The notes under the pieces: generated by a model
Seen by the model: the letters and a program-made list of their open reading frames with translations, nothing else
Told to the model about the DNA's origin: nothing
Database searches by the model: none
Assembly: GCA_032690845.1 (NCBI GenBank)
Contig: CM064427.1
Coordinates: 13,465,501 to 13,529,500, forward strand
Origin: Eleusine coracana subsp. coracana
Taxonomy: Eukaryota; Streptophyta; Magnoliopsida; Poales; Poaceae
Direction: 5' to 3'
DNA length: 64,000 bases
Position numbers and translations under genes: made by a program
Part shown: piece after piece, positions 11,478 through 24,086 of the stretch
How the letters are laid out: each line of letters opens with the position of its first letter
Numbering within the stretch: position 1 is the first letter of the stretch

Positions 11478-14141
11478 ATGACACAATCCCAGGTTCTCTA
11501 TCTGAAGGAATGGGATGCGAATACACAGTTATTCCATCAGCAAGCCAGGTATCAAAAGAAGAAAAATTTAATTGGAAAGTTGATGGTGGAGGGCCAGCTC
11601 TTGTCAGAACAGCAAGGTAAACATGAGGCTATTTTTGACTTCTATGACAAGCTTCTTGGGACTGCAGCACACAGAGAGTATTCCCTTGATCTTCATTCAT
11701 TCCACGCTCATCCCCATGATCTCAGCGCACTGGGAGACCCTTTTAGTGAAGAAGAAGTTTGGTCTACCATCAGGAGCATCCCCCAGGATAAGGCCCCAGG
11801 GCCAGACGGCTTCACCGGCGGTTTCTACCGAGTATGTTGGGAAGTGATTAAGGCAGACGTCATGCTTGCTCTTGCTGCGATTCACAGAGGTCATGTGTTC
11901 AAATTCAAGCTTTTGAACACAGCTTCCATCACCCTCCTACCCAAGAAAGCTGATGTGACGCAAGTGAAGGACTTTAGGCCCATTAGTTTCATACATAGCT
12001 TTGCCAAATTAGTGGCAAAGCTCATGGCAAACAGGTTGGCACCGCTGCTGCCTGGTATGGTGGACACTAATCAGACGGTGTTTATCAAGGGAAGAAATAT
12101 ACAAGACAATGTCCTACTAGTCCAGCAATTGGCAAAGTGCTTACACCGTCAAAAGGAGCCTCATATTCTCCTCAAAATTGATGTCTCAAAAGGCGTTTGA
12201 CTCTTTTGGTTTGTCCTTCTTACTGGAGGTACTGCAGCGGCTCGGTTTTGGTAGAAAATTGTGTGATCTTCTCTGTCTCTTGCTTGCCACTGCATCCACA
12301 CAAGTCTTGTTGAATGGGGAACCGGGGGAGCTTATTCATCATCACCGAGGGCTTCGTCAGGGCGACCCATTATCCCCCATGTTATTTATACTCGTTATGG
12401 ACGTCCTAAATTCCCTGGTTCTAAAAGCTACAGGTGATGGGATCCTGCAACCTATAGCGGAATAGCGAGCAAAGCACAGGATCTCGTTGTATGCTGATGA
12501 CGTGGTGATGTTTCTCAAGCCATCTACTGCCGATCTGAGTGCTATTCAGCAGCTGCTTGATGTCTTTGGACACGCCTCAGGTCTTAACACTAACATAGCC
12601 AAGAGCTCTGTGACCCCAATTCGTTGCAGCGAGGAGGATGTGCAAAGGATTTCTGCAGCGCTGCCCTGCGAGGTCAAAAACTTCCCTTGCTCATATCTCG
12701 GTATTCCTATTTCTACCCGCAAGCCTACCAAAGCCGAAATTCTTTCTCTGGTGGATAAGATTGCGGATCACCTTCCACATTGGTAGGCCTCTCTCATGAA
12801 CCGTGCAGCACGGCTGGTCACAATCAAGGTTGTGCTATCAGCAGTACCAATCTACACAATGATCGCTCTTGACCTTTCTAAATGGGCCATCAAAGCGATC
12901 AACAAATTGTTTTAGGGATTCTTGTGGACAGGCCAAGATAAAGCAAATGGAGGAAGCTGCTTGGTAGCCTGGAACAAGGTGCAAAGGCCGTTGAAGTATG
13001 GTGGATTAGGGATTAAAAATCTGGAACTGCAAGGTTATGGTTACAAAAGACAGATGATACTCGGCCTTGGCACGGCCTACCAGTGGAGGTACCTCGCAAT
13101 GCTCAGGCGCTGTTTGAGGTGGCGGTGTCAACCACAATCGGCAATGGAGCATCTACGAAATTCTGGACAGATTGTTGGTTGAACGGAAAAACAATAGCAG
13201 AGATTGCACCCGACCTGTTTGGGGCTATTCCTCCGAGACTGATCAAGCACATAACAGTTGCCCAGGCAATGGACAATCGAACGTGGGTCCGTGACATTCA
13301 AGGAGCTTTGAGAGTTCAAATCTTGATTGAATATCTCCAAGTTTGGGACCAGGTGGAAGCTCTACACTTACAGCACGAGGTGCAAGACCAGCACGTGTGG
13401 CGCCTCACCCAATCTGGTGTCTACAAAAGCAATTCTGCATATGAAGCATTCTTTTTGGGAACCATCAGATTTGCTCCATGGAAAAGGATTTGGAAGTCCT
13501 GGGCTCCACCACGTTGCAAGTTTTTCTTGTGGCTAGCCACCAACAATCAGTGTTGGACAGCGGAGCGTTTAGCAAAGCGTAACCTGCCCCACCCAGCTGC
13601 TTGCCCATTGTGTGATCAAGCCGAGGAGACAATTGATCACCTGCTGGTGTCCTGTGTCTTCTCAAGGCAGGTTTGGGCGTTGGTGCTGCAGAAATTCAAT
13701 CTCTTACAGCTGGCTCCACAACCCCTGGTTGGCCGGTTCTCAAGCTGATGGAGCTCAGTCAGGTATCAAATTCCTAAGGAGGCTAAACGCGGATTTAACT
13801 TGCTGGTGATTCTGGTCGCTTGAGAGTTGTGGAAGTACAGGAATACTTGCGTATTCGATGGCACTCGACCAAATATTCAAGTCCTATCGCACACGCTAGG
13901 AACTGAATGCATGCTTTGGTGCCTAGCTGGGGCTGTCCAACTCCAAGAGTTGGTGTCCCGGTTCATGTAGTAGTTGGAGTGCCTCTAGAAGGGGCTTTGT
14001 AATCATCCGGGTTGTAATTAGCAATGAGTTGTGTGGTGGATTGCCTCTAGAAGGCACTTTATAATCATCCGGGTTCATACCCAGACTCTTTCTCTTCATA
14101 ATGAAATGACGTGCAGTTCTCCTGCACATTCGAGAAAAAAA
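11478..14141 (+). pseudogene. L1-type LINE, 5'-truncated and broken, ORF2 remnant
   Basis: Reverse transcriptase of a plant non-LTR element. Fingers motif DKAPGPDGF lies near 11785, DVSK/AFDS at 12180-12195, QGDPLSPMLF near 12358 and catalytic YADD at 12490-12501. A zinc-finger tail (CPLCDQAEETIDHLLVSC) lies near 13600-13650. The endonuclease domain is absent, which fits 5' truncation. Lesions include a frameshift near 12190, stops near 12464, 12784 and 12913, and a frameshift near 13075. The 3' UTR ends in CTCCTGCACATTCGAG followed by nine A at about 14132-14141, which marks the true LINE 3' end. I could not see target duplications. Confidence 0.88.
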
Positions 14142-14470
14142 AACACTTGAATCAGATGATCAGCAATTTGTTGAAGAGTTGTATCAGCGACGGCAACCTG
14201 GGCAGCCACAACAGCAGCTGGGACAGGGCAGCGATGACGGCAAAAATGGAGCTGCAATGGCGGCTGAAAAAGGGGTGGCGATGGCGGCCTGGACAGGGCC
14301 ACAACGATGGCTGGAACAGGGCGACAACGGCGGCCGGGACAGGGCCATGATGGCGGCCCAGACGGGCGATGACGGTGGCCGGGATGGAGGCGACCGCGAC
14401 GGCGGCCGGAATCGAGTGGATCAGAGAGAAAAAATAGTGGATCAAGGCGGGATTAGGAAATTATATTAGT
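14142..14470. other. GC-rich low-complexity stretch after the LINE
   Basis: Made of imperfect GGCGGC/GGGACAGGGC-type repeats. Open frames on both strands reflect composition. No function assigned. Confidence 0.5.
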
Positions 14471-15400
14471 ACTAACCCTAACCCTAACCATGCTCTATAC
14501 CATGTTACTAACCTCGAGATTAGACAATGATCACCATCATTAGGATGGGCAGCAGTATATGTAACCATAAGTATGAGCCAATATGGGCCTATGTAGTATG
14601 GGCCTTAACAGACACCACCATCGTGGTGTTGGCCCTGTGAGTTCACTTCATCCGGGCATCGCTGCCATGGGGTCGCATCAACGACAACGTGTGTGGTGGG
14701 GAATCCGTGCCGCCCTGAGGTGCCCTTTCTACCTCGATGAGCCCTCCCACAACCACTCTGTGTGTCATCCAGCTTTCCTAGGGAGAACATCCCTTACTCT
14801 GTGCCACCTCTCTGCTCCTCCCCACCGGTATTGCTTATCCCCTCACTCAACCTGTAGTTAGTCTTGTCTGTTATCCAGATGTTAGGTTCAATAGAGTTCA
14901 TAATGTTGAGTGATGATCTGCTTGTGAATCTATTGGTGCTAGAACCAGGCGCTGGAGCAAGCCGGACCCCATGGAATTGAGAGCTCTAGCAGTGTTGGAT
15001 ATGTTGACAGAGGCAACAGAACTGTTGCCTTTGGTTAGTGCTATAACACCTGATATTCAATGTAGTAGATTAGGGCATCCAACCACTCAATTTAAATGGG
15101 GATGGATCCAATTTTTCCTAGGGAAGAATTCAGAAGGGGAGGTATGCAATTTGGCAAGGGATATTTATATGGAAGGGGACTCTGTTAATTTGATCACCAG
15201 GGGATAAATTTCAATAGGGAGACTTTTGGTCTGTGTGGCTGTTCATCAATCAAAAATAGAGGATACTGCTTTATGCTTGTACCTTGATCCTTCCAGCATG
15301 CTATTTGTTTCTTTTCATGGTTGCATAAATCGAGTGTACCAAACTCATTAGGCATGAATGGCTTTGTTGGTTTTTGTTGTCATGCATGCTTATTCCTATG
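14471..15400. other. Unassigned non-coding stretch
   Basis: Mixed sequence with a short open frame at 14971-15207 that resembles no family I can name. Parts around 14490-14700 look like worn LTR sequence, but no partner or boundary is visible. Confidence 0.3.
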
Positions 15401-15418
15401 ACTGGTGGTTTGAGTGCT

Positions 15419-15780
15419 CTTGATCATAAGTTGCATATAATGCATCTAGACAATACACTCTTCACCTCTTTTTTCAGATGGACCCAAATGCAGTGTAGTA
15501 ACAACTTCGAAATATTCAGGATATGCTATGCAACTAGAAGGGCCTAAGACTTTGATTTTTCGGCCATTTGCACTTCCTATTGTTAGTTGTTTCAATGCCC
15601 TTGATCATAAGCTGCATATAATGCTCCAAGACAGTACACCGTTTACTTTTTTTTTCCCAAACCGACTTAAATGCAGCATAGTAACTACTCTGAAATTATC
15701 AAGATACATAGTATGTAACTAGAAGAAGGGCCTAAGTCTTGTCCAGTTGATTGTTTGGACATTTGCACCATCAACATTTG
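15419..15780. repeat. Two-copy tandem duplication, period about 181 bp
   Basis: CTTGATCATAAG starts at 15419 and again at 15600. It is followed in both copies by TTGCATATAATGC-like sequence, an AAATGCAG.GTAGTAAC block and AACTAGAAG..GGGCCTAAG. The copies are well diverged, so the duplication is old. Confidence 0.75.
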
Positions 15781-16138
15781 GTATAGTTTGTTAATTAGAC
15801 TGCAACAGGAACCTTTCCAGTTGATTTACCATATTATGGCTTCTACTACATGATTCCAGATGTAGTAGGTGCTTCCAGTTAGAATGATTTCAAATATTTG
15901 GTTTCATAGCTCCATATCGTAATTTGGAATGCATTCAACAATATGGCTTATTACTACTTGGGAACATAAATGAGTTCACTCTCTGAATAGTGCATTTTAT
16001 AAATTTCCATGACTAATTTTACATCTCAAAGAGGTGATGGATCCTGAACTACACCAAAGCTCGGATCTAGAACTAATTAACAGAGGGGAACCGGGAAGAA
16101 GAACTAAGAGGGAGAGAGAGAGAGGGTGATTCAGGTTA

Positions 16139-16188
16139 CCGTCGGTGGGGACGGAGTCGCTGGAGCCAGGGTTCGAGGAGCTCGCCAT
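16139..16188 (-). pseudogene. Candidate captured first exon of a host gene
   Basis: On the minus strand an ATG at 16188 opens MASSSNPGSSDSVPTDG and meets a good splice donor (G|GTAACC) at 16138. Upstream lie GATAAAAGG at about 16336-16344 and a leader containing ACCCTAGCC. This looks like promoter, leader and exon 1 of a plant gene. I found no further exon downstream within about 2 kb, so it is probably a fragment, perhaps carried by the Helitron-like element whose 3' end lies at 18606. The parent gene is not recognised. Confidence 0.4.
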
Positions 16189-16417
16189 GGGGTCATCGGT
16201 GGTGGCGGTGGAGGCGCCGCCTTGGTGGTGCTTCCCGCTGCTACTACGTACGCCAAGATCGGATCGGCTAGGGTTTGTGTGGAGTGGTCGTGAGCACGGA
16301 AAATGTTGGTTCGTGTGCCACGGTCTCCTCCCCTTTTATCTGGCACAGCACGATGGGGGCCCACCAACAGTACACAGTTGGGCGCCCCCGATCAGGGCAC
16401 GTAGGGGGAGGGCGTGA

Positions 16418-18574
16418 CTGACTCGGTCACGCCCGTTGGGATTAACCTAACAAGAGGTATTCCAAAGGATGTAGTATAGCTTTGCCTCACTTTGCATTTC
16501 ATATTGAGAAAATGTTCAGCAGTCTGCACTGGTGTGATATTCTTGGACAACCAGTAATGAAAGCTCATCGTTTTCTCTTTGTGTTATCTACTTAAGGCAA
16601 GTGCAGTTAAGTGAGATGTTTCGTATGTAGGAGATTTTTAGTATTTTATTATGCATAAACTACTTGGGCGAGTGTAGGTTTTGAGACTTTGAAGCGACCT
16701 ACTGTTGAGCATTCATTCTGATGATTGTACTGGTGACCTTATTATTGACTATCAGGTTTTAGGAAGATCAGATGTTAAGTTACCTCCCTTGATTCTGATG
16801 AAGGAAACAATTAAAAGTTGTTAAAGGAAGAAGCCCATAGCAGCCATTTAATTCAATTGATCAACAAGTAACATCTGCTCCTACACAAAAGTTGGTTTGT
16901 GCATGATTTAGTTTCTCATTAGTCATCACACTTCTGACAATTCTCAAAATACGGTCATTCTCTCTTACACCTTTAGGACAAGTTATGACATTATCAAAAT
17001 ACCAAACTGATTCTCCTCCCCCCCCCCCTCCCCCTCCTTTTTTTTATTGCTGGTCATGGGTAGGATAATATTTACCTTGGCATGTCGACCTACGGATCAA
17101 ATTTGGAAAAAATAATCCTAAAGTTTCTTTGTTCGAGTCGTGAACTGATCAAAAGTTTTGTTGGAAAATTGTTTATGAGAGTACAAGTACAGTACTTTTT
17201 GTTGCATGAGCATTACTACTTAATAGTAGAGTAGTTGCACATGCCACTGATATACAGATGAACATTACATCCCTACTATTTGTTTAATGTTTTTCAGTTT
17301 TGGTAGCCAGGGAAACAAGCTGAGTATCATTCTTGGTACTGTATCAATTATTAAACCAAAGAACATTACCACATGAAGCATAAAAAATAATTTTAACAAT
17401 GTAAGCTCTAGAAAGTTTCAAAACTGAGATAGTGGTTTGCGTTTCTCTTGATTGTATGCACACTTATTCTGCAATTGGTTCTCCTTATACATAGCAAAGT
17501 AAACCTTACAACTTTCATGCTTATGTTCTTGTCACAGGCTCGCAATTGATGCCGCCGAAGATATAAGCTTTGATTTATTCAAAAGATTGAAAGTTCAATG
17601 GATTATCTCTTATATTAATAATTAGGAACAAGATTAAGGGACACAGTAAGAAATTGATCAAAGCATACAATGAAATGTCATATTGCTTCTTATTGGCTTT
17701 GTATCAGGACTCACCGAATTCTGATTGTAGTTGAAGGACACATGTTTTCGCTATCTGTTTTAGTTGCTATACTGGCTACAACAATATGATAGTGATAATC
17801 AGTTCCTTGTCACAACTCTTCCAGAGTCCGGCCCAATGTACAAGCGTGATCATTAGATAGTTCACAAAATACAACCATACTCTCTTCTACCTTTAGGATA
17901 AGTTATGACATTATTGAAATACCGAGTGTATCTCAAATCACATTGTTAAAACTGGATTTCAGCTTGACGTTTCAGCAGTATACTTACTCTTTGTAATAAA
18001 GCTTCTAATAAATGGGGATCACAAATTTTCACTAGCACAGGTTTAATTGCGGGATCTGTCATCTGGCGATGGACTCTGTTGAATTCTGTAATTTGTAAGA
18101 TGAAATTTTTAATTGTTTTCAAGACAACGAAGTATAGTCATATGCATGTGCTTTTGAGAGTTGTGTATATGTATTTATGTCAATGGAATCAAAATCTCAT
18201 ATGTTTGCAAAACTGATCTATGTTCAAAACTCTCAGTCATTGTTTGGACTCGGCCTCATGCATGCTTCCATGTCTATTGTGGACTATGCAGTTTGCATGC
18301 AAAACACAAGTCATATTTGACCATTCCTGTGATTCATTTATTCAATTAATAGTTTTTTGCTGAAAAAGGGTTAGTTCTAAGACTTGGATTTTGTCGATAG
18401 ATTTCTGTCACCGGTTGACACACCGAGACCTATGTTACTATGTTCCCCATATGAACTTGTGAGATCTTAATTAAACTGAATCAATGATAAAAACATGTCA
18501 GAGTATTGTTGTTGATAGGTTGTAAAGTATTATTTTGGAATAGTCTTGATTCAGTCAATATTACAAATATTTTT
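16418..18574. other. AT-rich non-coding stretch, possible Helitron interior
   Basis: No coding frame longer than about 60 codons and no protein family. It has an intron-like texture with short poly-C and poly-T runs near 17018-17046. It leads into the Helitron-like 3' end at 18606. Confidence 0.35.
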
Positions 18575-18606
18575 AGTCCTGTTGTAATGCACGGGCATTT
18601 AACTAG
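18575..18606 (+). mobile_element. Helitron-like 3' terminus
   Basis: The sequence reads ...CCTGTTGTAATGCACGGGCATTTAACTAG followed by T. A weak hairpin (CCTGT/CACGGG) stands about 10 bp before a terminal CTAG with T as the next base, which is the Helitron 3' signature. The end at 41706 shares GCAT.TAACTAGTT and supports one family. The 5' TC end was not located. Confidence 0.5.
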
Positions 18607-19617
18607 TTACGTATTATAGCTCATGTTTTATAACTTTGGCCCAAATAATTCTTTCATTCCTTTCTCATTGTAGTAAAGAAATGTAGTTGTAAATTCATAC
18701 ATAAAAAATGGAAATGGGCATTGCCTACCTAAATGTATGGTAAGTGTGCTAACGTGCCTGCATCATGCATCATAAAAATCAGGGACAAACATAATAGTGT
18801 CTTTGATATTGTATAATGTGTTTTGTTCCAAACACAAAACAAGTCATTTTAGTTAACACATTGTACACATAGTATTTTATATGAACAAAACTTGTACACA
18901 TTTCTTTTACTACTAGGGTCATTTTCATCTTTAGGGAGCGCACTCATTTTCCGCTAGATTTTCTACCTGCAACTATGGAAAAGCATTATGTTAAATAGTC
19001 CACTTACACTTTCATGTGTGCTATCTACAACTCACATTTTTACATGTGCCATTTTATTTTTGTTATACTTATTTGTCTATCAATATATTTCTGAGACCAT
19101 TAGTTTTCTTTTGTAATGAGGATAATGTTATTCTCATCAGAATGAATACAATATTATAAATGAATCTTTTTCCTCATATTTAGCCATGAGGATTTTAGGG
19201 TAAAGAGCTTGGCTCACCAACATCGCTATGTTACAGACTTACAGTTTTAGAGGTTAGGCTTCTCAGCTTGAATCACAAATCGGCTCTGCAAACTGTTCCA
19301 CTATATAGTGGTGTCAACATTTTACCATCGAGATTACATAATGCAATTAAAGATTTTCCTAGAATTAAAGGCATTAGTAGTAGATATTCTGTTTCAAGCT
19401 GAGCATGATATTTCTACATTACTATTTTGTTGTACATTGTTTTTAACTTTTTATATATTTAGAAGGCTTAGAGTACTAGCTATTTGAAAGCTTGAATCTC
19501 TTGTATAGCTGCTGAATGAAATAATTCCTTTGTGTTGAATACGTTAGCAACAAGTAGATATAATCATATTGTTTCGCCTAAAAATATATATTGCAAAAGA
19601 TAAAAACTAATACCGCT
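18607..19617. other. Unassigned AT-rich stretch
   Basis: No coding frame, RNA gene or clear repeat is seen. It lies between a Helitron-like end and the hAT insertion and was the target of the latter. Confidence 0.4.
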
Positions 19618-19625
19618 AGCACAGG
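19618..19625. repeat. hAT target-site duplication, left copy (AGCACAGG)
   Basis: AGCACAGG is repeated exactly at 20469-20476. Eight base pairs is diagnostic for hAT insertions. Confidence 0.93.
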
Positions 19626-20468
19626 CAGTGGCGGACCTAGAAATTTTGTGGAGCCTGGGCGAACATCGCAGTCGATAACAAGTGCACAAAAATATATCAA
19701 CCATTAACATAAGTATAGATGATAACCATTATCATTACTAAAATCGTGTTGTGCCTCTGGACGACCTGGTACTTCATGTGCCTCCAAATTTGGTTGCACC
19801 ATTGGATTATTTGGTATTTCTTCTGGATCCAAATTTGGTTGTGTCTCTATACGATCCGGTACTTCTCGTGGCTGATTTTCATTTGCGTTTCTTTGAGTTC
19901 CGTGACTTCCATCAGGTTCATGTTGATTCCTTGTGTCAATCAAGAAACACCTGAGTCCTCGTGGATATCCGGTAAGTAAATAGGGCATTGGTCCATTGGT
20001 TAACTCTGAAACAGCATATAAATCAAGTACAAATGTTCCCTTAAAATCAAGAGCAAAGATCAATTGGTTGCCAGTGTGGCAGAGCTTCCGCTTTCCATCT
20101 TGATCCACTACTGCATTGATTGATTTGTGGCTGAGTCTTCAATTCTATGCACGCGCGTTTGATCGATGTCGCCAAGCAGTCGGACGTGTTGACGCCGCCG
20201 ACCAGCCAGGCGGGTGAATATGAACAGCCTCCGTGCGACCACCTTGTGGACTTGGGAACATCTGTGGGCGTCGCTGCCGCACTGGATTGGGAGTGTTTTC
20301 GCTTCTGTTTGCTGGACTGTGCTCTCCTACTCGGTGCTCCAATTCCAAATGCAAACAAGGCCTGGCTTTTGAGCTGGTCTCTCTGCGGCCGATGGCTGAA
20401 TCCGATAGGCTACTCGGCAAGGAGCTCGGGCAGGCGCTCAGGCTCGTCGGGCCTTGGGTCCGCCACTG
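19626..20468. mobile_element. Non-autonomous hAT element, 843 bp
   Basis: The ends are CAGTGGCGGACC at 19626 and its inverted copy at 20457-20468, with a perfect 8-bp target duplication outside. CAGTGGCGGA ends are typical of the Tip100-like hAT branch. No transposase is encoded. Open frames on both strands (for example 19704-20108, minus) match no family I know, so the element is best read as a deletion derivative or MITE. The right half is GC-rich compared with its surroundings. Confidence 0.9.
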
Positions 20469-20605
20469 AGCACAGGTGATGTTGGTCAACTACTGTCTAG
20501 ATGTCATGTCTGGGACTTCACATTTTTTGCTGATGACACGAAGATAGCAATGTACATCTATCCACAACATCCAATGAACAAACATGCTAACACAACAACA
20601 AAAAT

Positions 20606-20870
20606 GGCCTATAGCGGCAGTTGGAAAGGCACTGTAGCGGCGGACAGGCCACCCCGCCGCTACGCAAACGCAGCTATAAATATACATTTGTAGCGGCGGG
20701 TGGTCTGTTGCCTAAATAAACCGCCGCTACAGACACATTATTAGCGGCGGTTGAAGATGTGAACCGCCGCTATTGTTAGCCATTAATAGCGGCGGTTCAC
20801 ATCTTCAACCGCCTCTACTGTTGGCTATTAGTAGCGGCGGTTGTTGTCAACCGCCGCTACTTGTTATTTT
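20606..20870. repeat. CACTA subterminal repeat array, left
   Basis: About eight units of TAGCGGCGG or its complement, several paired as hairpins such as GCGGCGGTTG...CAACCGCCGC. One larger inverted repeat, around 20742-20816, uses GAAGATGTGAACC and its complement. Such subterminal arrays are the binding sites of TNP1/TnpA-type proteins in En/Spm. Confidence 0.85.
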
Positions 20871-20929
20871 CCAAAAAAATAAAATTTAGTAAATATACAA
20901 AAATCATAGATTCTGCATAAACAGAAATT

Positions 20930-21055
20930 TACAAATCTCATCATAGATATTTATAACATCTCATCAAAGGTATTTACAATCTCATCACAGATATTTACAA
21001 TCTCATCACAGATATTTACATCTCATCATAGAATATATACAACATTGTCATCAAA
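20930..21055. repeat. Short tandem repeat, unit about 20-22 bp
   Basis: Five or so copies of ATCTCATCA.AGATATTTACA lie between the subterminal array and the last coding exon. They are probably part of the transposon 3' UTR. Confidence 0.75.
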
Positions 21056-21081
21056 ATGTTCAATCGAGCTTACAAAATATT

Positions 21082-23148
21082 TTATATGAACCCTAATGTA
21101 TAGTCATCATCTTTTTTCGACACATTAGGCTCATATGATGCTCTTGAACCAGCCCACTCACAAAGGGACCTATGTTTTGTTGCTAGTTCACTGTTTGAGT
21201 CAAAGCACTTCCCTTCTGGACTAATTACCTCTCTCAATATAAAACGACAAAGAGAAGCTACAACTAGATACATGGCATTTGTACTCAAGTGAACGCGTGA
21301 TTCAGGAATTATACCCTTTTTGATCGTGTCGTGCCTTTTCATCTTTACAGCCCATTCTCTCTTTGACCTTGTGGCTTTCTGTGTCACATGAGCAGACTCC
21401 TCAATGATATGGTCCAGGTAAAGTAAAATGAGCATAAACAAAATCAACTTACCTCTTGTTGAGACTCCTCAATGATATGGTCCAGGTAAGTTGAAGTGCC
21501 AGCCGAGAACACACAAGTGTAGTAACACAATGCACACTTCCTCGTATTTGCTTATTGCACTATAAAGTAGAGAACACAAGTTCATTACACCTATGATAAT
21601 TATATGAATGAAAAGTACGATAAGAACATGTATGAGATGCATATATGTCTTACCCAAAACTTATGACAGAAGTACATCTTCTTTTTCCTTGTAGGATGAC
21701 ATGCCCCGCCGGCTACGACATATTTCTCGTAAGCACTGCGCGATCGACAAAAGCTTATCAGTAGATGGTATTAACATCATCAAACCATACACACGTAGAC
21801 CAATTTCTTCCCGATCTATGACTTCCAGAATGTCATCATATAAGTTCTTGTCGTAGTCCAGGTTGCCAAGCGATAAAAGGTACCCTTCTTTTGGAAATAT
21901 CATCAGACAGATCCAATGATTGCTACAACAATGTTTGTTGTCAACAAGTTAATTATAATTGGATTTAATTTTAACATAGGATACATGATGAAGGCAGTAG
22001 TTGTCCAACTTACTTGAAGTTGTAAGGGGCCATAATGCATTCTCTATCTTGCCACCTCATGAAGCAGTCGTACAAGTAATTTACAACATAAGTCCTTGCT
22101 TCTGTTGTCAAGACCGTCTTCATTTCAGCAAGCTCTATCGGTGCCTTATCCGGATAATTTTTTGGATTTACCGTTGGGTTGATCGAGCTATAGTTGATCT
22201 GGCTTGGGTTGATGTAGGCCACCCTCCAATCTTTTTTATTGGTCTCCTTTCTTTGGAAAATGTAGTTCATGCTACAAAAAAAGGCATAAGATAATATATG
22301 AAATTATGCTTGAAATACGAAGTAGATCGAACACGACACTTACATGCACCACAAGGTGATGAAGGTGACGTCCATCATGTCTAGATGAAACATCGAGTGG
22401 ACATCCTCCCAAAATAGGTATAAGATTTGTTCGTCATCTTCGTTGAACACCTCTTTTGGAATCCTCCAAGTGAATTCGGTGACCCCTTCCTTCGACGCCA
22501 TCATGTACCAGTCGTGCAACTTCCGCATCTCCCGCGGCAGGTTCTTGTACATGTTATTTGATATAAGGGGTTTACTGAGTATAAATTTCAGGTAGTCCAC
22601 ATTGTCTGTAGGATTCTTCAAAATTTGATCGTCGTACGATAATACATCTCGAGGATCTTCTTCTTGTACAACGAGCTTGCCGGTGCTTGCTAGACATTTT
22701 TTTAATCCAGCCAAGTACTTATCAACATCACTTTTTGCTTTTGGGTCCTTTGGATCTTTGTCAAATCCGGTAATCGTCTTTGGGATTACCAAAGCCTTGA
22801 TGACAACTAGTGTAGGCTGAACTTGGATTACCCGAGCTTGAACTTGAACCGCCGTAGCAGCTGTTGATGGAGGCTCAACTTGAATTACCGTAGACTGGAC
22901 TTGAATTGGCGGAGCCTTGATGACAACAGGAGAAGGCTTGACTTGAACACTCTACGGAAGAGGCTCGTTGTCACTATAGATTATAGGACTATAAGTCGAG
23001 TCGGCTTCCACATGAGGAGATTGGAGCTTGTTTCCCGAGGCTGTTGCAGACATAGGAGACGGCTGTCCACCTGTATTGATTGGCTGGCTCGCATGAAAGG
23101 ACCCATGCCGAGACAACGGGGGTGGAGAAGCTCGTGGTGAGAGGACAA
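21082..23148 (-). pseudogene. CACTA TNP1/Ulp1-like gene, 3' half
   Basis: Second half of the gene that starts at 32636. Coding blocks on the minus strand are 23148-22952, 22792-22340 (LPREMRKLHDWYM block), 22270-22010 (ending IMAPYNFK), about 21925-21661 and 21447-21082, separated by likely introns. The APYNF block followed by HWICLMIFPKEGYLLSL resembles the substrate-binding and His region of the Ulp1 (C48) protease domain common in plant CACTA ORFs. A Cys-box could not be identified, so protease activity is doubtful. A Val/Gln-rich linker repeats IQVQ around 22800-22960. E2 separates this half from the 5' half. Confidence 0.7.
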
Positions 23149-24071
23149 TGATGAGGACATCACTCCTATGGATATACACAACACTCCTCCAAATCTGGAC
23201 TTGCAAGGTCCAATAACTAGAGCTCGTGCACGACGACTAAATTTAGAGGTGAGCTCGTTCCTTTGTTCTTCGCTATATGTTACTTTTGAGAATGGTTTGC
23301 TACCTAATGATTATTTTATGATTAAAAACCATGGAGAGGACCAGGAGATGATGGGAGAAGGAGTTGGGAACGTGGAGGACCAGCAAGGGCTTGGAAGCCA
23401 AAGTGGAGGCCCAATCAAAACCGACTTCGAGTCTGTTTCGGGGCCCAAGACCAGTCTGTACTAAAACAGTCGCCCAGGACGCATACGGACTCGGATTTGG
23501 ACGTTCTACATATGCACGGAAAGATAAGGAGAAGACCTTTCCAATGCCGCTGGCCTCATGTCAAAATTCATCCGGAGTCATCGGGAATCGTTAAAACAAG
23601 AGAGAGTCCAGAATCTATGTCGGTGCTGCGTCGCCTATTTTTGGCCTTTGGGCTTTGTATCTAGTTGAGCCTAATTAGGGGCGTGTCCAGAGGGTCTTGC
23701 ATGACCCTAGGGTCTTTATATACAGCCGCCGCCGCTCCATTAGGGTTTGGGTTTTGCTTAGATCAATTCTGTTCATAAACAGTTTCACCGTTCATCGGTT
23801 TGTGAGACCCCAACTTCGAGAGTTTAATCATACATCTGCAATTGTGTTGCATTCTTCGTTGTTCTTGCTTGTGTTCTTGATTTGCAGGAAGGGATTAGCC
23901 TTCTCGGCGAAGTCAATCGTCTTTGGACGGTTGATAACCAGAGGAGATGTCGTGCTGCGATTGCGGGGTTTAGAACATGCTGTTCTGAAGCCGGATCGAA
24001 TTGTGTGTCGCCTCCGACCAAATCAACTTACCAAGAACCTTTCGGAAGATCGGGAAACCTTGTTCACATCA
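23149..24071 (+). repeat. E2 5' LTR
   Basis: Begins TGATGAGGACATC and ends GTTCACATCA. It holds a copy of the gag-pol 3' coding part (23168-23464) and a TATA-like TTTATATAC near 23716. Confidence 0.92.
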
Positions 24072-24073
24072 AG

Positions 24074-24086
24074 TGGTAATCAGAGC
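24074..24086 (+). promoter_or_regulatory. E2 primer-binding site
   Basis: TGGTAATCAGAGC, identical to E1, 2 bp after the 5' LTR. Initiator tRNA-Met type. Confidence 0.8.

Noticed and set aside
14472..14490. Telomere-like CTAACCCTAACCCTAACC
   Set aside because: Only about two and a half units, and of the TTAGGG type rather than the plant TTTAGGG type. No array is present.
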